A DNA stretch of 9,217 bases, taken from assembly GCA_949288405.1 (NCBI GenBank), contig CASEKM010000040.1, positions 1 through 9,217 on the forward strand, written 5' to 3'. A program made the translations under genes and the position numbers. Shown here one piece after another: positions 1 to 6,625 of this stretch; positions within the stretch are counted from its first letter, which is position 1; every line of letters starts with the position of its first letter. The notes under the pieces were generated by a model. The model ran no database searches and was not told the DNA's origin. It worked only from the letters and a program-made list of their open reading frames with translations. Source of the DNA: an uncultured bacterium. Its GTDB lineage: Bacteria > Bacillota > Clostridia > Oscillospirales > Oscillospiraceae.

Positions 1-33
1 GGGAGATTTTAGAGAGAACAGGAACGAGAGACT

Positions 34-2568
34 ATGCTCAACCATCAAGAAGAACTTCGCTTTTGCAAGGCCCGCCGGGGGGCCATCGCCCGGGAGTTTT
101 CCCAATTAAACCCGGAGCAGCAGAAGGCGGTGCTGGCCACCGAGGGCCCCCTTCTCCTTCTGGCCGGAGCGGGGAGCGGTAAGACCACCGTGCTCATCAA
201 CCGCATCGCCAATCTGATGAAATACGGCCGGGGGTCGGACAGCGAGGAGGTGCCGGAGTGGGTCACCTCCGGCGACCTGGCCTTTCTGGAGGACTACGCC
301 GCCGGGAGCGGGACCCCCGCTCCGGCGGACAAGGCGCGCCAGGAGCAGCTGTGCCGCCTGGAGCCCGCCGCCCCCTGGACCATCCTGGCCATCACCTTCA
401 CCAACAAGGCCGCCGGGGAATTGAAGGACCGCCTGGCCAAAATGCTGGGGCCGGAGGCGGAGGACGTGTGGGCCTCCACCTTCCACTCCGCCTGCGTGCG
501 CATCCTGCGCCGGGACATCGACCGGCTGGGCTTCGCCTCCTCCTTCACCATCTACGACACCGACGACTCCCTGCGGGTCATCAAGGACTGTCTGAAGGAG
601 CTGAATCTGGAGGAGAAGCAGTTCCCGCCCCGGTCGGTGCTGGGGTACATCTCCCGGGCCAAGGACGCCATGAAGCTGGCCGACGAATATCTGGCCGAGT
701 GCGAGAAGTCCGGGGACTACCGCCTGACCAAGATCGCCAAGGTCTATGTGGAGTACCAGCGCCGCCTGTGGGAGGCCAGCGCCCTGGACTTTGACGACAT
801 CATCCTCCACACCGTCCGCCTCCTCCAGCAGTTTGAGGAGGTGCGGGCCTACTACCAGCGGAAGTTCCGGTACGTGCTCATCGACGAGTACCAGGACACC
901 AACAACCTCCAGTACCTGCTGGCCTCCACCCTGGCCGGGGGGTACGAGAACTTCTGCGTGGTGGGCGACGACGACCAGTCCATCTACCGCTTCCGGGGGG
1001 CCACCATCGAGAACATCCTCTCCTTCGAGAAGCAGTACCCCGCCTGCCGCACCATCCGCCTGGAGGAGAACTACCGCTCCACCAAGCACATCCTGGAGGC
1101 GGCCAACGCGGTCATCCGCAACAACCAGGGCCGCAAGGGCAAGGAGCTGTGGACCCGGGCGGGGGAGGGGGAGAAGCTCCGCCTGTACCAGGCCATGAAC
1201 GAGAGCGACGAGGCCCAGTATGTGGCCGCCCGGGTGCTGGAGGACTACAGCCAGGGGCTGCGCTGGAAGGACCACGCGGTGCTCTACCGGATGAACGCCC
1301 AGTCCAACCAGCTGGAGCAGGCCTTCAAGCGCAACGGCGTCCCCTACCGGATCATCGGGGGCACCCGCTTCTTTGACCGGGCGGAGGTGAAGGACATGCT
1401 GGCCTATCTGGCTGTCCTGAACAACCCGGGGGACGACCTGCGCCTCACCCGGATCATCAACAACCCGCCCCGGGGCATCGGGGCCAAGACCGTGGAGACC
1501 GCCCAGGCCGTGGCCCTGCGGGAGGGGACCTCCCTGTATGCCGTCATCGACCACGCCCGGCAATACCCGGAGCTGGAGCGGTCGGCGGCCAAGCTGGCGG
1601 TGTTCACCGATCTGATGGCCCAGCTGCGGCAGCTGCTGGGCGAGCTGCCCCTGGACCAGTTCTATGAGGAGCTCATCGTCCGCACCGGCTACGGCGCCAT
1701 GCTGGAGACCAAGAACACCGTGGAGGACCGCACCCGCCTGGAGAACGTGCGGGAGCTGCTCACCTCCATCCACGGATATCTGGAGAACGCCGGGGACGAG
1801 CCCTCCCTGGCGGGCTTTCTGGACGAGATCGCCCTGTACACCGACCTGGACAGCCACGACCCGGATCAGGACTGCGTGGTGATGATGACCATGCACTCCG
1901 CCAAGGGCCTGGAGTTCCCGGTGGTCTTTGTGGTGGGGGTAGAGGAGGGGATCTTCCCCGGTATCCGGGCCATCGGAGAGCAGGACGAGATGGAGGAGGA
2001 GCGGCGGCTGTGCTATGTGGCCATGACCCGGGCCAAGGAGAAGCTGTACCTCACCTGCGCCAACCAGCGCATGCTCTTCGGCCGCACCAGCTCCAACCGG
2101 CCCTCCCGCTTTTTGGAGGAGATCCCCCCGGAGCACCTGGAAAAGTCCGGCCGGAACTTCCTGGAGGACAGCTCCGACTGGGGTGGCATCCCCAGCCGCA
2201 CCTCCGGCTACGGGGGCTATGGGCAGCGGGGGACCTACGCCGGGGGAGGGGGGAACCCCTTCGATCAGCGGCCCCAGGTTGAGCGGGCCGGAACTGCCGG
2301 CGGGGACTACGGCGGCTTTGCCCGGGCCATGTCCGCCCGGAGCGGATACCGCTCCACCACCCCGGCGGCCGGCGGAGGAAAGCCGGCCGTCAGTCCGGAC
2401 GCCTTCCACAAGGGGGACATGGTCCGGCACAAGGCCTTCGGCCAGGGGATGATCCTGTCTATCCAGAAGATGGGGGGCGACGCCCTGGTGGAGATCGCCT
2501 TTGACAATGTGGGCACCAAGCGGCTGATGCTCAAATCGGCGGCGGCGCATATGACGAAGATTTCCTAA
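34..2568 (+). CDS. pcrA: ATP-dependent DNA helicase PcrA/UvrD (superfamily 1A)
   Basis: This is a 3'-5' SF1A DNA helicase, expected to act in the cytoplasm in nucleotide excision repair, clearing of replication-transcription conflicts and displacement of RecA. All helicase motifs are visible in the 844 residues: Q motif (LNPEQQ, 25-30), Walker A AGAGSGKT (44-51), motif Ia TFTNKAA (121-127), Walker B DEYQD (284-288), motif III GDDDQSIYRFRGA (311-323), motif IV ENYRS (345-349), motif V TMHSAKGLEF (619-628) and motif VI YVAMTRAKEKL (661-671). A Gly-rich linker (about 716-783) leads to a PcrA-type C-terminal Tudor-like domain that starts near HKGDMVRHKAFGQG (792-805), which in the family contacts RNA polymerase. 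The protein is longer than the usual 720-750 residues because of this linker and an insert of about 45 residues (about 64-112). An in-frame TAG at 10-12 limits the start; ATG 34 has an AGGA about 10 bases upstream. UvrD is the naming alternative, but the Tudor end favours PcrA. Confidence 0.95.
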   Translation: MLNHQEELRFCKARRGAIAREFSQLNPEQQKAVLATEGPLLLLAGAGSGKTTVLINRIANLMKYGRGSDSEEVPEWVTSGDLAFLEDYAAGSGTPAPADKARQEQLCRLEPAAPWTILAITFTNKAAGELKDRLAKMLGPEAEDVWASTFHSACVRILRRDIDRLGFASSFTIYDTDDSLRVIKDCLKELNLEEKQFPPRSVLGYISRAKDAMKLADEYLAECEKSGDYRLTKIAKVYVEYQRRLWEASALDFDDIILHTVRLLQQFEEVRAYYQRKFRYVLIDEYQDTNNLQYLLASTLAGGYENFCVVGDDDQSIYRFRGATIENILSFEKQYPACRTIRLEENYRSTKHILEAANAVIRNNQGRKGKELWTRAGEGEKLRLYQAMNESDEAQYVAARVLEDYSQGLRWKDHAVLYRMNAQSNQLEQAFKRNGVPYRIIGGTRFFDRAEVKDMLAYLAVLNNPGDDLRLTRIINNPPRGIGAKTVETAQAVALREGTSLYAVIDHARQYPELERSAAKLAVFTDLMAQLRQLLGELPLDQFYEELIVRTGYGAMLETKNTVEDRTRLENVRELLTSIHGYLENAGDEPSLAGFLDEIALYTDLDSHDPDQDCVVMMTMHSAKGLEFPVVFVVGVEEGIFPGIRAIGEQDEMEEERRLCYVAMTRAKEKLYLTCANQRMLFGRTSSNRPSRFLEEIPPEHLEKSGRNFLEDSSDWGGIPSRTSGYGGYGQRGTYAGGGGNPFDQRPQVERAGTAGGDYGGFARAMSARSGYRSTTPAAGGGKPAVSPDAFHKGDMVRHKAFGQGMILSIQKMGGDALVEIAFDNVGTKRLMLKSAAAHMTKIS

Positions 2569-2599
2569 AAGGGATAGTTCACCTCCTGATCTTCTATAG

Positions 2600-2650
2600 C
2601 CTTTCCCCTGGGGGGAAGGTGGCTGGCCGTTAGGCCAGATGGATGAGGGG
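2600..2650 (+). repeat. Double-hairpin intergenic repeat (family 2), copy 1
   Basis: The unit is hairpin, GGTGGC, hairpin, then a GATGAGGGG tail. The first hairpin pairs CCTTTCCC at 2600-2607 with GGGGAAGG at 2612-2619, with one G-T pair. The second pairs TGGCC (2624-2628) with GGCCA (2633-2637) around GTTA. The tail GGATGAGGGG is at 2641-2650. The same layout and matching conserved blocks recur at 8961-9011 and, reversed, at 9046-9101. It lies 31 bases past the pcrA stop and has no T-run, so it is not a canonical terminator, though it could stabilise the 3' end of the pcrA mRNA. Confidence 0.75.
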
Positions 2651-2659
2651 GCGATGGTC

Positions 2660-2684
2660 GGGCCGGTCCGGGACCGGCCCCTAC
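2660..2684 (-). repeat. GTAG-headed palindrome (REP-like, family 1), copy 1
   Basis: A perfect 10-bp inverted repeat, GGGCCGGTCC (2660-2669) and GGACCGGCCC (2671-2680), is followed by CTAC (2681-2684). Read on the minus strand it is GTAG directly followed by the hairpin. That is the layout of bacterial REP elements, whose conserved 5' GTAG is recognised by RAYT transposases. The stem sequence differs from the other copies while the head and layout are kept. It faces copy 2 head to head. Confidence 0.7.
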
Positions 2685-2714
2685 GAAAAAGAAGGGACTG
2701 CTTCTGGATTCGCC

Positions 2715-2739
2715 GTAGGGGCGGGTCCAAGACCCGCCC
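2715..2739 (+). repeat. GTAG-headed palindrome (REP-like, family 1), copy 2
   Basis: GTAG at 2715-2718 is followed immediately by GGGCGGGTC (2719-2727), the loop CAA and GACCCGCCC (2731-2739), a perfect 9-bp stem. It is inverted relative to copy 1, with 30 bases between the two heads, and in the same orientation as copy 3. Confidence 0.7.
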
Positions 2740-2771
2740 GTCCAGGGTTCCCAATATGCCCTTGCAGGACC

Positions 2772-2799
2772 GTAGGGGCGGCCCCATGTGGCCGCCCGC
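2772..2799 (+). repeat. GTAG-headed palindrome (REP-like, family 1), copy 3
   Basis: GTAG (2772-2775) is followed by GGGCGGCC (2776-2783), a 6-base loop and GGCCGCCC (2790-2797). The 28 bases 2772-2799 match the reverse complement of 8928-8955 at 27 positions; the one difference is A2786, where the other copy has G. The two copies lie about 6.1 kb apart beside unrelated genes, so this is a dispersed repeat and not a gene-specific regulatory site. From 2800 to 2892 I see a short GTTTC-TTT-GAAAC palindrome (2806-2818) and no convincing promoter. Confidence 0.8.
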
Positions 2800-2892
2800 A
2801 TTCCGGTTTCTTTGAAACACTGTAAAGGATAAAACCTTGTCGAATTGTAGGAAGCCTCCACTGGCCCGGAAGAAGCAGAAAAGAGGGATACC

Positions 2893-3627
2893 ATGAAAGA
2901 GAACCCCTATGACAATCCGATCTTTTTCCAAAAATACAGCCAGATGCTCCGCTCCACCCAGGGCCTGGAGGGGGCGGGGGAGTGGCGGGAGCTAGAGAAG
3001 CTCCTGCCGGACTTTGCCGGGAAGCGGGTGCTGGACCTGGGCTGCGGCTACGGCTGGCACTGCGGCTACGCCGCCGGGCACGAGGCGAGCTATGTCCTGG
3101 GGACCGACCTGTCGGAGAGAATGCTGGAGACGGCCCGGATCAAAAACAGCGCCCCGGCCATCCAGTACCGGCGTTCCGCCATGGAGGACCTGACCTTCCC
3201 GGAGGGAAGCTTTGACGTGGTGCTCAGTTCCCTGGCCCTCCACTATGTCCGGGATTTCGGGCCTATGGTGGAGAATATTTTCCGGTGGCTGACCCCCGGC
3301 GGGGCGTTTGTCTTTTCAGTGGAGCACCCGGTGTTCACCGCCTACGGCTCCCAGGACTGGTACTACGGCCCCGGCGGGGAGATCCTCCACTTCCCGGTGG
3401 ACAACTACTACTACGAGGGGCAGCGGGATGCGGTATTCCTGGGGGAGCACGTGGTGAAGTACCACCGCACCCTCACCACCTATCTGAACACTCTGCTGAA
3501 CTGCGGGTTTTGCCTCAAGTGCGTGGTGGAGCCCCAACCCCCGGAGGACATGCTGGACCTGCCCGGCATGCGGGACGAGATGCGCCGGCCCATGATGCTG
3601 CTGGTGTCAGCGGAGAAGCCCCGCTGA
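2893..3627 (+). CDS. Class I SAM-dependent methyltransferase, substrate unknown
   Basis: This 244-residue protein has the class I (Rossmann) methyltransferase fold of the Methyltransf_11/25 type. SAM-binding motif I is VLDLGCGYGWH (46-56). The acidic residue after strand 2 is D72 in GTDLS (70-74). Motif II is FDVVLSSLALHY (107-118), and the LTPGG turn with strand 5 (FVFSVEHP) spans 133-146. The C-terminal half (about 147-244) is rich in Tyr and Trp and probably forms the substrate cap. The N-terminus (YDNPIFFQKYSQM) is typical of a common Firmicutes methyltransferase group with no assigned substrate, so small molecule, lipid or tRNA precursor cannot be told apart. ATG 2893 follows a purine-rich stretch with GAGGG (2882-2886) at normal spacing. 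It appears monocistronic: repeats lie upstream and a strong terminator downstream. Confidence 0.9.
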   Translation: MKENPYDNPIFFQKYSQMLRSTQGLEGAGEWRELEKLLPDFAGKRVLDLGCGYGWHCGYAAGHEASYVLGTDLSERMLETARIKNSAPAIQYRRSAMEDLTFPEGSFDVVLSSLALHYVRDFGPMVENIFRWLTPGGAFVFSVEHPVFTAYGSQDWYYGPGGEILHFPVDNYYYEGQRDAVFLGEHVVKYHRTLTTYLNTLLNCGFCLKCVVEPQPPEDMLDLPGMRDEMRRPMMLLVSAEKPR

Positions 3628-3636
3628 CCAAACAAG

Positions 3637-3682
3637 AAAACCACCCGTTCCCAGGCCAGAGGCTGGAGACGGGTGGTTTTTT
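3637..3682. terminator. Bidirectional terminator between convergent genes
   Basis: A 12-bp perfect stem pairs AAAACCACCCGT (3637-3648) with ACGGGTGGTTTT (3669-3680). An inner stem (CCAG...CTGG with a bulged G) and an AGA loop (3658-3660) sit inside it. The plus strand ends in six T (3677-3682), so it terminates the methyltransferase transcript 9 bases past its stop. Read on the minus strand the stem ends in TTTT followed by CTTGTTTG, so it can also end the tatD-radical SAM operon, whose last stop is at 3700-3702. Confidence 0.9.
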
Positions 3683-3699
3683 GCAGTTTCGAAATGCCC

Positions 3700-4320
3700 T
3701 CAGGAGTCGATGTAGCTGCGGACCCGCAGCTTGACACCAAGGCTGTCCGCGATGCGGCGGCTCTCCTCGATCTCCTCGGGGGCGGTGCCCTTGTCCACCA
3801 CGGTGAACACCACGTGGGGGACGTAGTCCTTGGCCTCCTTGGCGAAGTCCAGCATGGCCTGGTAGGCGGCCTCCCCCTGGACCGGATGGCACAGGGCCAC
3901 GTACTCGGCGGCGGTGTTGGCGTTGAGGGAGATGGACAGGGTGTCGATGCGCCCCTTCAGGTCGGGGATCACGTCCCGGCCCTGGATCAGATTGGCGTGG
4001 CCGTTGGTGTTGATGCGCACCGGGGGCAGCTTGTCCCCGAAGCGCTCCTTCAGCTGGTCCACCAGCCACACAATGTCGTCGATGCGATAGGTGGGCTCGC
4101 CGTAGCCGCAGAAGACGATCTCCCGGTAGGAGCACACGTCCCGGCTCAGGAAGCTGTCCAGGGCCTCCTGGCGGGTGGGCTCCCGCTCCAGCCACAGGGA
4201 GTCCTCGGTGTAGATGGAGCCCTCCTTTTTCCCGTGGCGCAGGCAGAACTCACAGTTGCAGTTGCACCGGTTGGTGAGGTTCACATACAGGGCGCCCTCA
4301 TATTCATAGGTGATGGTCAT
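3700..4320 (-). CDS. TatD family-associated radical SAM protein
   Basis: This compact 206-residue protein belongs to the radical SAM family found next to tatD (TIGR04038-type). The 4Fe-4S binding CX3CX2C is C19, C23 and C26 in NRCNCNCEFC (17-26), with an extra Cys at 21. The glycine-rich SAM motif is GYGEP (72-76), after the strand REIVFC (66-71). RINTNGHANL (102-111) and DTLSISLNA (126-134) are typical later barrel strands. It is shorter than most radical SAM enzymes and ends soon after the core, with no SPASM or other auxiliary cluster domain, so a partial barrel is likely. The start is fixed by a perfect AAGGAGG (4329-4335) that lies inside the last codons of tatD; the tatD stop (4324-4326) is only 3 bases before ATG 4320. 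Substrate and reaction are unknown. The link to TatD suggests a role in nucleic acid or nucleotide turnover, but that is inference from position. Confidence 0.9.
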   Translation of the reverse strand: MTITYEYEGALYVNLTNRCNCNCEFCLRHGKKEGSIYTEDSLWLEREPTRQEALDSFLSRDVCSYREIVFCGYGEPTYRIDDIVWLVDQLKERFGDKLPPVRINTNGHANLIQGRDVIPDLKGRIDTLSISLNANTAAEYVALCHPVQGEAAYQAMLDFAKEAKDYVPHVVFTVVDKGTAPEEIEESRRIADSLGVKLRVRSYIDS

Positions 4321-4323
4321 GGT

Positions 4324-5097
4324 CTATGCCTCCTTGATGTTGAAAAACCGCTTTCCGTTCTCCAGGGTGATCCGGGCCGCCTCCTCCGGGTCCATGTTTT
4401 TGACCCGGGCGATGGCCTCGGCCACCAGGTGGACCTTGCCGGAGTCGTTGCGCTTTCCCCGGAAGGGCTCAGGGGTGAGGTAGGGGGAGTCGGTCTCGAT
4501 CATGATCCGGTCCATGGGCAGCCAGTGGATGACCTCCAGGGCCTTCCGGGCGTTTTTATAGGTGATGGTGCCGGTGAAGGAGATCATCCACCCCAAGCGC
4601 ACCAGCACCTTGGCGTCCTCCAGGCTGCCCGAGTAGCAGTGGTACACTCCCCGGGCGTTTGGGTGGGCCCGAACCACCTCCAGGCAGTCGTGGTGGGCCT
4701 CCCGGTCGTGGACGATGACGGGCAGGTCCAGCTCCTCCGCCAGCTCCAGCTGCCTGTGGAACACCTGCTGCTGAAACTCCCGGGGCGGGTTGTCCTGCCA
4801 GTAGTAGTCCAGTCCGATCTCCCCGATGGCCTTTACCTTGGGATGGGCGGCCAGGGACCGCAGCTCATCCAGCCAGCTGTCCTCCCACGCCCCGCAGTCG
4901 GAGGGGTGGACCCCCACGGCGGCGTAGACAAAGGGAAATTGTTCGGCCAGCTCCACGGCGGTGCGGGAGGACTCCAGGTCACAGCCTGGATTTAAGATCA
5001 GCTCCACCCCCTGCGCGGGCATGGAGGCCAGAAGCTCCAGCCGGTCGGCGTTGAAGGCCCCGGAGTCGTAGTGGGCGTGGGTATCGAATACGGTCAT
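4324..5097 (-). CDS. tatD: TatD family metal-dependent hydrolase (DNase)
   Basis: TatD proteins are TIM-barrel metal-dependent hydrolases with 3'-5' exonuclease activity on DNA, linked to repair of oxidised DNA and to DNA degradation. All expected metal ligands are visible in the 257 residues: H7 and H9 (DTHAHYD, 5-11), E93 (GEIGLDYYW, 92-100), H130 (VIVHDR, 127-132), H153 (YHCYSG, 152-157) and D203 (ETDSPYL, 201-207). The signature PFRGKRN is at 211-217. The frame stays open upstream to 5421, but that stretch is Pro/Arg-rich, crosses the terminator hairpin and runs into the SLH gene; family members begin right at the FDTHAH strand. I therefore chose ATG 5097, which has AAGGGAG (5109-5115) 11 bases upstream. 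It is the first gene of a two-gene operon with the radical SAM gene. Confidence 0.94.
   Translation of the reverse strand: MTVFDTHAHYDSGAFNADRLELLASMPAQGVELILNPGCDLESSRTAVELAEQFPFVYAAVGVHPSDCGAWEDSWLDELRSLAAHPKVKAIGEIGLDYYWQDNPPREFQQQVFHRQLELAEELDLPVIVHDREAHHDCLEVVRAHPNARGVYHCYSGSLEDAKVLVRLGWMISFTGTITYKNARKALEVIHWLPMDRIMIETDSPYLTPEPFRGKRNDSGKVHLVAEAIARVKNMDPEEAARITLENGKRFFNIKEA
4329..4335 (-). promoter_or_regulatory. Perfect Shine-Dalgarno inside the tatD 3' end
   Basis: AAGGAGG on the minus strand is made from the last sense codons of tatD (Lys-Glu-Ala) and sits 8 bases before the radical SAM ATG. Ribosomes finishing tatD stop on top of the next initiation region. This points to coupled translation and fixes the downstream start. 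Confidence 0.85.
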
Positions 5098-5137
5098 ATC
5101 AGGCGCTGCTCCCTTGCGTGTCAAAATCATCCTCACT

Positions 5138-5166
5138 ATCATACTCCCGCCGGAGGAGAATTGCAA
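5138..5166 (-). promoter_or_regulatory. Sigma-70/A-type promoter of the tatD operon
   Basis: On the minus strand a -35 box TTGCAA (5166-5161, 4 of 6 consensus) is separated by exactly 17 bases from a -10 box TATGAT (5143-5138, 5 of 6). Transcription would start near 5131, leaving a leader of about 34 bases that holds the tatD ribosome binding site. It lies just after the SLH terminator, where a promoter is needed. Confidence 0.6.
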
Positions 5167-5190
5167 GGCCGGGAAGGGGGGCGGGAGCAT

Positions 5191-5225
5191 AAAAAAGCCC
5201 GGCGCCTGACGGCACAGGCGCCGGG
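5191..5225 (-). terminator. Rho-independent terminator of the SLH gene
   Basis: On the minus strand CCCGGCGCCTG (5225-5215), a 6-base loop and CAGGCGCCGGG (5208-5198) form a perfect 11-bp GC stem followed by a T-run (5196-5191). It starts 8 bases after the SLH stop codon (5234-5236). It also separates the SLH gene from the tatD promoter at 5138-5166. Confidence 0.95.
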
Positions 5226-5233
5226 GAGGAGGC

Positions 5234-6466
5234 TTATAGCTTGGGGAGCACCGACTCGCACAGGGTCTGAAGGACGGCGGCAAACTCCGCCCGGGTGACG
5301 GGCTCGCCGGGGGAGAGGAGGGTGGCGCCGTCGCCGGAGGTCCGGCCGGCCAGCAGGCCCACGGAGACCGCCCACTCCACGCCCGCCCGGGCCCAGGGGG
5401 CCACCTGGCCCGCGTCGTCAAAGCCGGACAGGTCCGCCCGGCCGCTGGTGTTCAGGCCGGCGCTCTGGGCGTACCGGTACAGGGCCACGGCCAGCTCCTG
5501 CCGGGCGGGGGCCCGCTCCGGGTCGAAGAGCCCGCTGTTCCCGTCCATAATCCCCTTCTCAGAGACCCAGGAGACGGCGGCGTAGCACCAGGCGTCGTCG
5601 GGCACGTCTGTGTAGTGGCTGACGCCGTTGTCCGGCTGCCCGGCCACCTGATAGAGGATCTGGGCCAGCATGGCCCGGGTAAGGGTGGCCTCCGGGGAGA
5701 ACTGGCTCCGGGAGGTGCCGGAGAGGTAGCCCCGGGAGAGGGCGTAATCCACCGCGCCGTAGTACCAGGCGTCCGGGGACACGTCCTGGTAGTCGGCGGC
5801 GGAGGGGGCGGGCAGCTGGTCATACAGCCGCAGGTAGTAGCACAGCTCGTAGTCCGTCTGGTCGCTGTCCGAGTGGTAGGACACGGTCACCATATAGAGG
5901 ATGGACTCCGGCTCCCGGTCGACGGCGGTGAGACCGGACAGGCAGCTGGCGCTGCCGCTGGTGGTGCGGTCCTGGATCGCGGCCTCCCCCCGGGACAGGA
6001 GGCGGTCGGCGGTGAGAACGTAGGTGGAGTCCACAGTCAGGGCGGAGGAGACGCCGGAGCTGGCGGCGGTCAGCGCGCCGGAGGAGGCCATCACGTCATA
6101 TACCGGCTTGTCCCCGCCGTCCAGCAGCTCATACACCCCGTTTCCGTCCAGATCGGTGAGATAGTCCACCGTCAGGGTCACATGCTGCGCCCGGGGGATC
6201 AGGTGGAGCTCCACATCCTTGGTGACCCGGTTCACCGGAGTGGTGAAATCCAGGGTGTCCGTGCTCTGGAGCTCGCCGGAGGCGTTCCGCTGATAGAGGG
6301 CCAGCTGGAGGGACTCCTCGGGAATATCGGTCTCCTGGGCGGAGATCAGCACCTCTGCAAAGCCCCCCGCCGCCAGGGGGTCGGCGGCAGCGGCCGGGAC
6401 GGCCAGGGTCAACGCCAGCGCGGCGGCCGCGGCGGCAGAGAGCCAGCGCTTCCATCGGTTCAACAT
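5234..6466 (-). CDS. Secreted cell-surface protein with three SLH repeats
   Basis: This 410-residue exported protein is probably held on the cell wall by C-terminal S-layer homology (SLH) repeats, which bind secondary cell-wall polysaccharide. A Sec signal peptide is clear: basic start (MLNRWKRW), a long Ala/Leu core and a likely cut after the Ala run at 25-28. SLH repeats lie at about 224-276, 284-337 and 345-402, each with a hydrophobic FxDV-like start and a TRAE-like motif: TRAM (263-266), ARQE (321-324) and TRAE (391-394). The N-terminal region (about 30-220) matches no domain I recognise. It holds an EF-hand-like loop, DLDGNGVYELLD (105-116), that could bind calcium, and aromatic strands near 189-213. 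ATG 6466 has GAGAGGAG (6477-6484) 10 bases upstream. It is a single-gene unit with its own promoter and terminator. No enzyme motif is visible, so its role could be structural or carbohydrate binding. Confidence 0.88.
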   Translation of the reverse strand: MLNRWKRWLSAAAAAALALTLAVPAAAADPLAAGGFAEVLISAQETDIPEESLQLALYQRNASGELQSTDTLDFTTPVNRVTKDVELHLIPRAQHVTLTVDYLTDLDGNGVYELLDGGDKPVYDVMASSGALTAASSGVSSALTVDSTYVLTADRLLSRGEAAIQDRTTSGSASCLSGLTAVDREPESILYMVTVSYHSDSDQTDYELCYYLRLYDQLPAPSAADYQDVSPDAWYYGAVDYALSRGYLSGTSRSQFSPEATLTRAMLAQILYQVAGQPDNGVSHYTDVPDDAWCYAAVSWVSEKGIMDGNSGLFDPERAPARQELAVALYRYAQSAGLNTSGRADLSGFDDAGQVAPWARAGVEWAVSVGLLAGRTSGDGATLLSPGEPVTRAEFAAVLQTLCESVLPKL

Positions 6467-6558
6467 AAGGGATCTGCTCCTCTCAAAGTGGGGAAAATAC
6501 AGCGCATCCCGCGGCGGCCGGAGAAAAAACAGCGGCGGGGCGGAATATGATTTGATTT

Positions 6559-6587
6559 ATTATAGCGGAGAATTTTGTAAAATGCAA
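6559..6587 (-). promoter_or_regulatory. Promoter of the SLH gene
   Basis: On the minus strand a perfect -10 box TATAAT (6564-6559) lies 17 bases after TTGCAT (6587-6582), a weak -35 that keeps the TTG. Transcription would start near 6552, giving a leader of about 85 bases that includes a GC-rich stretch and the ribosome binding site at 6477-6484. The region is AT-rich against the GC-rich flanks. Confidence 0.6.
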
Positions 6588-6625
6588 GAAAGATTGCGGG
6601 AACGGGGGAGGAGACTGCTGGAAAA

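Noticed and set aside
2600..2799. CRISPR array
   Set aside because: The repeats differ in sequence and orientation, are self-complementary, have uneven spacing, and no cas gene is present.
2801..2892. Promoter for the methyltransferase near TTGAAA (2812-2817)
   Set aside because: No -10 box lies at 16-18 bases from it; GGATAAAA at 2827 is too close.
106..2931. Very long open frame on the minus strand opposite pcrA, over 900 codons
   Set aside because: It is antisense to a helicase with all motifs intact. Its Gly/Val/Leu/His-rich composition is typical of reading a GC-rich gene backwards, it runs into the repeats, and no domain is visible.
3673..4995. 440-codon plus-strand frame opposite tatD and the radical SAM gene
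   Set aside because: It begins inside the terminator region, is antisense to two genes with complete catalytic motifs, and has low-complexity antisense composition.
5096..5124. Perfect TTGACA on the minus strand (5124-5119) as the tatD -35 box
   Set aside because: The matching -10 position would overlap the start codon and score only 3 of 6, putting the transcript start inside tatD. The pair TTGCAA/TATGAT upstream fits better.
5098..5421. N-terminal extension of tatD
   Set aside because: It crosses the SLH terminator and the tatD promoter and overlaps the SLH coding end. TatD proteins begin at the FDTHAH strand.
5615..6550. 311-codon plus-strand frame opposite the SLH gene
   Set aside because: The SLH gene has a signal peptide, three repeats, promoter and terminator on the other strand; this frame is a Gly/Val-rich shadow.
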